DNA of 64,000 nt from Lentzea albidocapillata (GTDB lineage: Bacteria; Actinomycetota; Actinomycetes; Mycobacteriales; Pseudonocardiaceae), in the NCBI RefSeq assembly GCF_000719115.1, contig NZ_JOEA01000014.1, positions 1-64,000 of the forward strand, read 5' to 3'. Position numbers and translations under genes: made by a program. Positions 57,664 through 64,000 of this stretch are shown piece by piece. Under the pieces are notes generated by a model, which saw only the letters and a list, made by a program, of their open reading frames with translations, made no database searches and was not told where the DNA came from. Each line of letters begins with the position of its first letter. Positions within the stretch are counted from its first letter, which is position 1.

Positions 57664-58622
57664 CCACTCTCACCCAACGGGTGCCCTCGCGGTTCCTGCC
57701 GGTGCTCGCGACCGTCGTGCTGCTCGTCCTGGCGTTCGGCTTCGGCTCGGTGCGCTACGACGGGTTCGCGTCCGGTCAGGTGATCGCGAACCTGTTCATC
57801 GACAACGCCTTCCTGATCGTGCTCGCCGCCGGCATGACGTTCGTGATCCTGAGCGGCGGCATCGACCTGTCCGTCGGCTCGGTCGTCGCACTGTCCACAA
57901 TGGTCACGGCCTCGGGCCTGCAGGCCGGGTGGCCCGTGCCGCTGGTGGTCCTCGCGGTGCTGCTCACCGGCTCCACGCTCGGTCTGCTGATGGGCCTGGT
58001 GATCCACAAGTTCGACATCCAGCCGTTCATCGTCACGCTCGCCGGCATGTTCCTCGCGCGCGGCCTGTGCTTCCTGATCAGCGTGGAGTCGGTGTCCATC
58101 AAGGACAGGACGTTCCGCGACGTCGCCACCACCGCGATCGAACTGCCCGGCGGCGTGACCATCACCTACAACGTGGTGATCGCGTTGCTGGTCGTCGCCG
58201 CGGCGATGTACGTGCTGCACCGCACCCGCTTCGGCCGCACGGTCTACGCCGTCGGCGGCAACGAGTCGTCCGCGCTGCTGATGGGCCTGCCGACCACCCG
58301 CGTGAAGGTGGGCGTCTACGTCATCAGCGGCCTGTGCTCGTCGCTGGCCGGTCTGCTGTTCAGCCTCTACATGCTGTCCGGCTACGGCCTGCACGCCGTC
58401 GGCATGGAACTGGACGCCATCGCGGCCGTCGTGATCGGCGGGACGTTGCTGGCGGGCGGTGTCGGGTACGTGCTCGGCGGGCTGGCCGGCGTGCTGGTGC
58501 TCGGCACGATCCAGACGCTGATCTCGTTCCAGGGCACGCTCAGCTCGTGGTGGACGAAGATCGTGATCGGTGTTCTGCTGCTGGTGTTCATCGCCGTGCA
58601 GCGGACTATGGTTCGGCGGTGA
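57660..58622 (+). CDS. yjfF: ABC sugar importer permease (YjfF-like)
   Basis: The 320-residue protein starts at ATG 57660 (ATGA overlap). 'AAGMTFVILSGGIDLSVGSVVALS' and 'IAAVVIGGTLLAGGVGYVLGGLAGVLVLGTI' are the same CUT2 blocks. Two permeases of this kind in a row after YtfQ- and YtfR-like proteins match the E. coli ytfQRT-yjfF order. Its stop overlaps the start of the expansin gene by four bases (GTGA). Confidence 0.9.
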   Translation: MTTLTQRVPSRFLPVLATVVLLVLAFGFGSVRYDGFASGQVIANLFIDNAFLIVLAAGMTFVILSGGIDLSVGSVVALSTMVTASGLQAGWPVPLVVLAVLLTGSTLGLLMGLVIHKFDIQPFIVTLAGMFLARGLCFLISVESVSIKDRTFRDVATTAIELPGGVTITYNVVIALLVVAAAMYVLHRTRFGRTVYAVGGNESSALLMGLPTTRVKVGVYVISGLCSSLAGLLFSLYMLSGYGLHAVGMELDAIAAVVIGGTLLAGGVGYVLGGLAGVLVLGTIQTLISFQGTLSSWWTKIVIGVLLLVFIAVQRTMVRR

Positions 58623-59443
58623 GACGCACCCGCCCACTGCTGTTCGTCCTGCTCGCGTTGCTGGTGGCGGTCGTCGGCGTGGTCGTGCTGCGTGATCCTC
58701 AGGGCGTCGCGGGCACCCCCGTGGCCGGCCCGAGCGCTGCGCCCACGACCACCACGACCACGTCGGTCCCAAGTCCGACGACGACCACCACGACTACTAC
58801 GACGACTACTCGGGCGGGCGCTCCCCTGGCCGGGAAGATCGAGCCGGGCGAGCCACGCCAGGGAGTCGCGACGTTCTACGACTCCGACGGCGGCGGCGCG
58901 TGCTCGTACGATCCGGGCCCCGATCCGCTGACCGCCGCGATGAACGAGGCGGACTACGACGGCTCGGCCGCGTGCGGCGCGCACGTCCTGGTCCAGGCCG
59001 GCGGGAAGAGCATCACGGTGCGGATCACGAACCTCTGCCCCGCGCCGTGCCGTCCAGGCCAGCTGGACCTCAGCGCGGAGGCGTTCGCGATGCTGGCGCC
59101 ACCCGTGAAGGGCGAGATCCCGATCAGCTGGACCCTCGTCAGCCCGGAGACGGCAAAGACCATCGCGATCCGCTACAAGACCGGTTCCAGCCAGTACTGG
59201 TGCGGGATCCAGGTCCTCGACCACCGCAACCCGGTGGCCCGGCTGGAGGTCCAGGCGGGCGGGCAGTGGCGGCAGCTGAAACGATTCGAGTACAACTACT
59301 TCCTCTCCGAGAACGGCGCCGGGTGCGGAGGGGCCATCGGGGTCACCGACATCCACGGCGAACGCCTGGTGGTGAACGCCCTGCCGGTCAGGCCGGACGC
59401 GGTCCAGGCCACGAACGTGCAGTTCGCCCGCGCCGGGGAATGA
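58619..59443 (+). CDS. Secreted bacterial expansin (DPBB plus CBM63-like domain)
   Basis: The 274-residue protein starts at GTG 58619 (GTGA overlap with the permease). A signal segment ('[18 protein letters not shown]') and a Thr-rich linker (about 40-65) precede domain 1, a double-psi beta barrel (about 75-175): '[16 protein letters not shown]', '[19 protein letters not shown]', '[18 protein letters not shown]' with the conserved Asp. Domain 2 (about 178-265) has aromatic surface residues in '[13 protein letters not shown]' and 'FEYNYFLSE'. Bacterial expansins loosen cell walls without hydrolysis. The operon link to an arabinose importer is unusual and implies that wall loosening is induced with arabinan use. 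Confidence 0.87.
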   Translation: MRRTRPLLFVLLALLVAVVGVVVLRDPQGVAGTPVAGPSAAPTTTTTTSVPSPTTTTTTTTTTTRAGAPLAGKIEPGEPRQGVATFYDSDGGGACSYDPGPDPLTAAMNEADYDGSAACGAHVLVQAGGKSITVRITNLCPAPCRPGQLDLSAEAFAMLAPPVKGEIPISWTLVSPETAKTIAIRYKTGSSQYWCGIQVLDHRNPVARLEVQAGGQWRQLKRFEYNYFLSENGAGCGGAIGVTDIHGERLVVNALPVRPDAVQATNVQFARAGE

Positions 59444-59472
59444 GACGGGCGCCGACGTCGTTGATCGTGGAC

Positions 59473-59898
59473 ATGGCAGATGTGAAGCTCAGCCCGACCG
59501 AGTGGGTCCAGGAGCAGACGAAGAAGATCCTCGAGACGGGGACGACCGAGGGCATCAAGGTCCTCGGCAAACCGATCGTGCTGCTGACCGTGCGCGGCGC
59601 GAAGAGCGGTGCCCTGCGCTACACCCCGGTCATGCGCGTGGAGCACGACGGCAGCTACGCGGTCGTCGCGTCCAAGGGCGGCGCGCCTGAGCACCCCACC
59701 TGGTATTTCAATATCAAGGCACACCCGGAGATCGTTCTGCAGGACGGCACCGTGGTGAAGGACTACATCGCCCGCGAGGTCGACGGCGCCGAGCGGGCCG
59801 AGTGGTGGGAACGCGCTGTCGCGGCCTACCCCAGCTACGCCGAGTACCAGGAGAAGACCGACCGGCAGATCCCGGTGTTCGTGCTCGACCCGAAGTGA
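59473..59898 (+). CDS. F420-dependent nitroreductase-like (DDN/DUF385) protein
   Basis: The 141-residue protein most likely starts at ATG 59473; ATG 59440 overlaps the expansin stop and is an alternative. '[24 protein letters not shown]', '[20 protein letters not shown]', '[25 protein letters not shown]' define the family, related to mycobacterial Ddn, which uses deazaflavin F420. The 'K/R-S-G-x-x-R-x-TP' block contacts the cofactor. It is the last gene of this strand and not obviously related to sugar use. The natural substrate is unknown. Confidence 0.85.
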   Translation: MADVKLSPTEWVQEQTKKILETGTTEGIKVLGKPIVLLTVRGAKSGALRYTPVMRVEHDGSYAVVASKGGAPEHPTWYFNIKAHPEIVLQDGTVVKDYIAREVDGAERAEWWERAVAAYPSYAEYQEKTDRQIPVFVLDPK

Positions 59899-59905
59899 CG
59901 GACCG

Positions 59906-61324
59906 CTACCAGGCCAGGGGAAGCGTGGCGAGGTAGTCGCCGAGCTTCCCCGCGATCAGCCGGTGGTCACGCGCGGAGAAGTGCCAGTCGCACCCGAGGC
60001 GGTCCAGCGCCGGGTCGCTGTAGTTCCAGTGGCGGACCCGGCTGTCGCCCTGGCCGTTGCGGTCCTGCACGACCTGGCGGACGGCGTCGGCGAACGCGCC
60101 GGACGCCTCGGGGACGCTCACGACGATCGTCGTGGCCGGGCCGTACCGGGTGCGCAGCTTGTCGAGGAAGCCCTGGTACGCGGACTTGTATGCGGTGACC
60201 AGGCTTTCCTGGGTGGGCCACTGCTCACCGGGGTTGAGCGCGGTGGAGAAGTCGTTGGTGCCCAGGCCGACCACGACGAGCTGCGGCCGCCACGTGCCGG
60301 GGTTGCGCCACACGTCGCCGTCGACGTGCAGCAACGCCCGGTCGTAGTAGGTGCGGTAGCTCGTTCCGGGCGTGTGACCGTTGTAGTTGCGCACCACGCC
60401 CAGCCCGGAGAACGCGTTGACCTGGTAGTCGGCGTTCAGCGCCTTCGCGGCGAGCGCTCCGAAGCTGATGTCGGTGTTGGTGTTGCGGGCGACGCCCCCG
60501 TTCGCGGAGCAGTCACGGGTGGTCGAGAGGTTGCCGTAGCCCGCGGTCAGCGAGTCGCCGATGAACTCGATCTGCCGGGTCCGTGCGGCGGGCTTGGCGA
60601 GAATCGACCCTCCGTTCGCCGCCACGAAACCACCGAACTCCCCCGCCGCCCAGGTGCTCTCGGTCCGCTTGACCAGCCGCACGCGGTGCTCGGTGTTCGC
60701 GAGGTCGCGGACCCAGTGCGTCGTCCTGCCCGGCGTCACCAGCGTCGCGACGGTGGCGCCGTCGATCTGCACGTCGTAGTCGTTCACCGTGTCGTCGAGG
60801 ACGATCCCGACACCGGTGCCCCGGAACCGGCCCTCGAAGTAGACCCCCGGCCAGGTGTACTGACCGGACGCGGTGACCCGGCCCGCCGTGTGCGCCCGGG
60901 TCAGCGGGTCCGGTGCGGGCGCCGTTCCCGTGCACGCCGTGCCGTTGAGCGCGAAGCCGGCGGGGACGGGGTTCGCGCCGCTCTTGGTGCCGGTGAACCC
61001 CAGTCCGGTGCTCGCCCCGGTACCGAGGGAGCCGTTGTAACCGGCGTTGCCGACCGTCACGTCCGCGCCGGTCTGGCGCACGGTCCCGTTCCACAGCTGG
61101 GCGACCGTCTGCCCGGCACCGAACGTCCACGTCAGCTGCCAGCCATTGACGGCGTCACCTAGGTTGGTGACGGTCACGTCGGCGATGAAGCCGCCCTGCC
61201 ACTCCTGGGTCACCTGGTAGGAGACCTCGCACCCGGCGGCGGCCCCGGCCTGGGGAGCACCGCCCAGCGCGGCCGCCGCGGTCAGGACGAGGACGGCCGT
61301 GGCCGCCGACTTGGACCGGTACAC
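59906..61324 (-). CDS. Secreted CE2-type acetyl esterase (SGNH) with N-terminal CBM2
   Basis: The 472-residue protein probably starts at GTG 61324, 5 bases after GGAGG, exactly at the signal peptide; ATG 61342 is an alternative. CBM2 about 30-135, then a CE2 layout: a beta-sandwich 'jelly roll' (about 145-250, 'YFEGRFRGTGVGIVL') and an SGNH domain with Ser in 'EFIGDSLTAGYGN', 'VVGLGTNDFST' (Asn block) and Asp/His in 'LGCDWHFSARDH'. CE2 enzymes remove acetyl groups from xylan or mannan. It converges with the nitroreductase gene with a 7-base gap. Confidence 0.88.
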   Translation of the reverse strand: MYRSKSAATAVLVLTAAAALGGAPQAGAAAGCEVSYQVTQEWQGGFIADVTVTNLGDAVNGWQLTWTFGAGQTVAQLWNGTVRQTGADVTVGNAGYNGSLGTGASTGLGFTGTKSGANPVPAGFALNGTACTGTAPAPDPLTRAHTAGRVTASGQYTWPGVYFEGRFRGTGVGIVLDDTVNDYDVQIDGATVATLVTPGRTTHWVRDLANTEHRVRLVKRTESTWAAGEFGGFVAANGGSILAKPAARTRQIEFIGDSLTAGYGNLSTTRDCSANGGVARNTNTDISFGALAAKALNADYQVNAFSGLGVVRNYNGHTPGTSYRTYYDRALLHVDGDVWRNPGTWRPQLVVVGLGTNDFSTALNPGEQWPTQESLVTAYKSAYQGFLDKLRTRYGPATTIVVSVPEASGAFADAVRQVVQDRNGQGDSRVRHWNYSDPALDRLGCDWHFSARDHRLIAGKLGDYLATLPLAW

Positions 61325-61503
61325 CTGCACCTCCGCAAACATCCACTGTGGACAGCTGAGACCGCCCACCTCACGAACCTAGCCCAGACACCGCCGCGTT
61401 CCTAGATCTCGTTTCACAGCAACAGTTTTCCAGCGAATCGACGGCGGCGTTTCGACAGCGGACGCGGATCGGATCGACGCCGTTCGACGATTTCGGGCCG
61501 CGG

Positions 61504-63099
61504 TCAGCGTTCCACCGCCGCGAACACCGGGTTCGAGTAGAACCAGAGGTCCTCCCACGGATCAGACTTACCGGCGACGTCGAGCGCGGGCCCGGCCGGA
61601 TCGACCGCGGCGCCGTGGTGTCCCGGCGCGCTCCGCTTGCCGTCGGTGCCGCGGACACGGAGGTAGAACGGCCCGTCGGCGGTGATCTGGTGGACCAGCT
61701 CGACGACGCCGGTCCGCTGCCGGACGTCCCAGGACTTCACGACCTTCGTGTGCGGTGCGTGCAGCACCGACCGGTCCGCGGCGGGACCGGTGATCCTGCC
61801 GGTGATCAGGTCGACCCTGGCGAGCTCCGGCACGAACCCCGCGAAGTTCACGCTGTCCGCGAGGTCGATCCTGATCACCGCCTCCACCACGGCACCGCGG
61901 CGCACCCGCAGCGTGCCGCCCATCCCCGCACCGGGCTCGCGCGACCCGCGCGGGCGCAGCCGCACGTCCAGACCTGCCACGAGATCACCGTGGCAGACCC
62001 ACATCCGGCCCGCCCGCATCGCCCGCATCACCTCGCGGTGCTCACGCCGGGTGACGCCGGTCCACGTCTTGCTGTAGGCACCGGGCGGGAACGAGCTGTA
62101 CTCGATGATCGGCCGGCCGGAGTTGACCGGGTCCGGGAAGCGGCCGGTGCTGGTGAACGTGCGTCCCTCGCTGTCGTACGGCACGTTGTCGTAGGCCTGC
62201 TGGTCCAGCCGGTCGACGGGGTTCTTCACCCAGTCCCCGCAGCCCTGGTGGCCGTCGGAGGTCGCGGTGATCCACCACGGCCTTCCCTCGGCCAGCAGGC
62301 TGTCCCAGAAGCCGCCGACGGTGGCCGCGGTCCAGTCGAAGCCTCCCCAGGTGCGGTAGCTCTCGGCGGGATAGCCGGGGAAGGAGAACCTGCCGGGCGC
62401 CGAGTCGTACAGCCCGCGGCCCCGCGCCATGCCCGGCGCGGGCAGGCCGGCCGCCTGGTGCCCCGGCGCGCCCTCCATGCCGATCACGATGCCGGGGGCC
62501 GTGTCCCGCCAGTTCCTGGTCTCCTGCGGGGAGTTGATGCCGAGCCGGGACGGGTGGTTGGGCAGCACCAGCGCGTCGGCGACGCGTCCGGTGGCCACGG
62601 CGTCGCGCAGGAACTTCAACGCCTCCACCGCGATCGCCTGGTTGGCGGGCGTGCCGTCCCTGGTGCCGTTCACCCGCGCGTCGAACCTGGTGACGAACTC
62701 CTGCAGGAGATCGCCCTCGTGCCGGCCCGGAGCGAGCATCAGCGTGGTGTGCTCCCCCGCCGGGATGTTCCACTCCAGGCCGGTGAACACGAGCATGTCC
62801 TCGTACTGCCGCCGCGCCGCCGCGATGTCCGCGACCAGCGGAGGAACGCTGTGCGTCGCGAACGGCACGTTGCCGTGGTCGGTGATGGTGAGCCAGCTCA
62901 GGCCGTGCTTCGCCGCTCGTTGCACCTGAGCTGCCACCGGGTACATGGCGTCGTTGCTGTACTGGCTGTGGATGTGGTGGTCACCGGCGAGCCACAGGTA
63001 GCCGCCACGACGCTCGCCGTGCGCGTGTGCCGGCGTGCTGCTGAGCACGGCTCCGGCCGCGAGACCCGTGCCCTTCAGGAATCCGCGTCGATCGGTCAT
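61504..63099 (-). CDS. Tat-exported PHP-domain metallohydrolase
   Basis: The 531-residue protein starts at ATG 63099. 'MTDRRGFLKGTGLAAGAVL' is a twin-arginine signal, consistent with export of a folded metalloprotein. PHP motifs: 'GDHHIHSQYSND' (His pair), 'LTITDHGN' (Asp-His), 'FTGLEWNIPAGEH' (Glu, His), 'LPNHPSR' (His) and 'TATSDGHQGC' (Asp, His), which would hold up to three metals. The C-terminal half is a beta-rich domain. Secreted PHP enzymes act as phosphoesterases, but the substrate is unknown. There is no clear link to polysaccharides; an imperfect repeat GAATCAGATTC lies upstream. Confidence 0.8.
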   Translation of the reverse strand: MTDRRGFLKGTGLAAGAVLSSTPAHAHGERRGGYLWLAGDHHIHSQYSNDAMYPVAAQVQRAAKHGLSWLTITDHGNVPFATHSVPPLVADIAAARRQYEDMLVFTGLEWNIPAGEHTTLMLAPGRHEGDLLQEFVTRFDARVNGTRDGTPANQAIAVEALKFLRDAVATGRVADALVLPNHPSRLGINSPQETRNWRDTAPGIVIGMEGAPGHQAAGLPAPGMARGRGLYDSAPGRFSFPGYPAESYRTWGGFDWTAATVGGFWDSLLAEGRPWWITATSDGHQGCGDWVKNPVDRLDQQAYDNVPYDSEGRTFTSTGRFPDPVNSGRPIIEYSSFPPGAYSKTWTGVTRREHREVMRAMRAGRMWVCHGDLVAGLDVRLRPRGSREPGAGMGGTLRVRRGAVVEAVIRIDLADSVNFAGFVPELARVDLITGRITGPAADRSVLHAPHTKVVKSWDVRQRTGVVELVHQITADGPFYLRVRGTDGKRSAPGHHGAAVDPAGPALDVAGKSDPWEDLWFYSNPVFAAVER

Positions 63100-63186
63100 C
63101 GGGAGGTCCTGGTGTAGATCCGGACCATTCTCATCGCACGACTCCTGACGCCCGTTCGAGCTGACGTCCAGAGACTAGGACGATAT

Positions 63187-63197
63187 GAATCAGATTC
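63187..63197. promoter_or_regulatory. Inverted repeat upstream of PHP gene
   Basis: GAATC-A-GATTC (63187-63197) is flanked by TAT and ACATA, 88 bases before the PHP start. It may be an operator for that gene; the preceding gene ends at 63251. Confidence 0.35.
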
Positions 63198-63250
63198 ACA
63201 TACTGCCGAAGTGACAACAACATGTACACAAGGCAACGTGAACGGCGATC

Positions 63251-64000
63251 CTAATTGGACTGGACGGCCGTACCGGTGACCGTACCGCCGGATTTGGTGA
63301 CGTGGTAGCCGACCTCGACACCACTCCAGTAGTGGAACGTTAGCGTCACCCGCGCGTTCTCTCTGACAGCGGCGAAGAAGTCCGGCGTCAGAGTGGTGTG
63401 CCCGCCGGAGTAGTTGGGCAGGAAGGTCCGGTCGTACTCCTTGAAGGACGTCCAGTCGTGCGGTCCGGCGTTGGTGCCGTCGTCGTACTTCGCCTCCATG
63501 GTGGCGAGCTGGTCACCGCGGAACGCCGTCGGGATCTCGAACTTCTCCGTCGTCCCGGAAGCGTTCGACAGCAGCGGGGTGTCGTAGGTGATGACGTAAA
63601 GCCGCCACGGCACGCCCTGGGAGAAACGGGCCGTCAGCACCGCGTTCGTGCCGTAGCCCCGGGAACCGCTCAGCCTCGTCAGCGCCGGTGCGGTCAGGGT
63701 GAGCTGGTCGCCCGAGATCGTGTAGTCACGGCCGCGCGTCAGCTTCGTGGAGCCGTGGTAGAGGTCGGTGAACTTCGTGCCGTTGAGGTTGAGCGCGATG
63801 GTCTTCGCCGTGATGGGGCTCGACTTCGCGCTGAACACCTGGTCGGTGTAGGCCGTGCCGGAGCGGGTCGTCCAGCTCGACCTGATCTGCGCGTAGAGCT
63901 CGGGGTCGTTCCACTGCCCCGAGGTGCGGTTGAGGTGCTGACCGTTGTCCCACAACATGGTGGTGAGCCGCTTGGAGCGGGCGTAGTGGCCGAGGTACTC
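63251..64000 (-). CDS. C-terminal part of a secreted GH5 cellulase with X2-type Ig and extra domain
   Basis: The frame enters from the right edge ('EYLGHYARSKRLTTMLWDNG') and ends at 63251, about 249 residues. 'TTMLWDNGQHLNRTSGQWNDPELY' is the last strand and helix of a GH5 barrel (the Trp-Asp-Asn-Gly near the active site). Next comes an X2 Ig-like module (about 40-115 of this part: 'ALNLNGTKFTDLYHGSTKL', 'DYTISGDQLTLTAPAL') and then a beta-rich domain that may bind carbohydrate ('FHYWSGVEVGYHVTKSG'). The catalytic Glu residues lie outside the window. Confidence 0.85.
   Translation of the reverse strand, partial: EYLGHYARSKRLTTMLWDNGQHLNRTSGQWNDPELYAQIRSSWTTRSGTAYTDQVFSAKSSPITAKTIALNLNGTKFTDLYHGSTKLTRGRDYTISGDQLTLTAPALTRLSGSRGYGTNAVLTARFSQGVPWRLYVITYDTPLLSNASGTTEKFEIPTAFRGDQLATMEAKYDDGTNAGPHDWTSFKEYDRTFLPNYSGGHTTLTPDFFAAVRENARVTLTFHYWSGVEVGYHVTKSGGTVTGTAVQSN

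Overview
The window is high-GC DNA from an actinomycete. The bacterial-type secretion signals, CBM2-rich enzymes, threonine-run linkers and frequent GTG/TTG starts suggest Pseudonocardiaceae (Lentzea, Saccharothrix or Actinosynnema type). That placement is an inference; no rRNA or marker gene is present. Almost the whole window is one plant cell-wall degradation island. It encodes about 20 secreted enzymes, at least 11 CBM2 modules (two of them in damaged genes), four ricin-type (CBM13) modules, four LacI-family regulators, one GntR regulator, two sugar importers and the L-arabinose catabolic genes.

Layout. 0-1.1 kb: the end of an IS200/IS605 element (tnpB cut by the window edge, damaged tnpA) and a small ZAS-type anti-sigma factor. 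1.1-6.8 kb (minus): an arabinoxylan/galactoside operon, deleted SGNH esterase > GH62 > GH27 > GH43. 7-11.5 kb: LacI and GntR regulators divergent from a parallel beta-helix enzyme with a ricin domain. 11.6-20 kb: a GH6 endoglucanase divergent from a broken GH10 xylanase, then GH43-CBM6 > acetylxylan esterase > two paralogous feruloyl-esterase-like proteins. 20-22.2 kb: homocysteine methyltransferase and a LacI regulator. 22.4-28.8 kb (minus): the cellulose operon GH48 > AA10 LPMO > unknown small protein > GH6 cellobiohydrolase, under perfect and near-perfect CebR-type boxes. 29-37.3 kb: pectin genes, PL1 and PL3, and a translationally coupled operon PL1-CE8 > permease > permease > solute-binding lipoprotein > enolase-superfamily dehydratase. 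37.5-44.6 kb: MFS transporter and LacI regulator, a CBM2 lipoprotein with a degenerate nuclease-like domain, a GH30 galactanase-like enzyme, a secreted duplicated-domain protein and an alpha/beta hydrolase. 44.6-59.9 kb: the arabinose/arabinan locus, araB-araD-araA, AraR-like regulator, GH43-AbfB, GH51, and a divergent YtfQRT-YjfF-like importer ending in an expansin. 59.9-64 kb: CE2 esterase with CBM2, a Tat-exported PHP-domain protein and the C-terminal end of a GH5 cellulase.

How it fits together. Secreted enzymes attack cellulose (GH48, GH6 endo and exo, AA10, GH5), arabinoxylan (GH62, GH43, CE1, CE2, with GH10 now broken), arabinan (GH51, GH43-AbfB), pectin (PL1, PL3, CE8) and galactans (GH27, GH30). 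The importers feed the ara pathway and a probable uronate-type dehydratase. At least 14 LacI-type operators lie in promoter regions and fall into classes that track substrate. The most unusual items are the CBM2/SNase-like lipoprotein, the expansin coupled to a sugar importer, the pectin degradation-import-catabolism operon without an ATPase, the composite GCTAAA-flanked operator, the unknown gene inside the LPMO/GH48 operon, and a duplicated 3' end of the importer ATPase gene.
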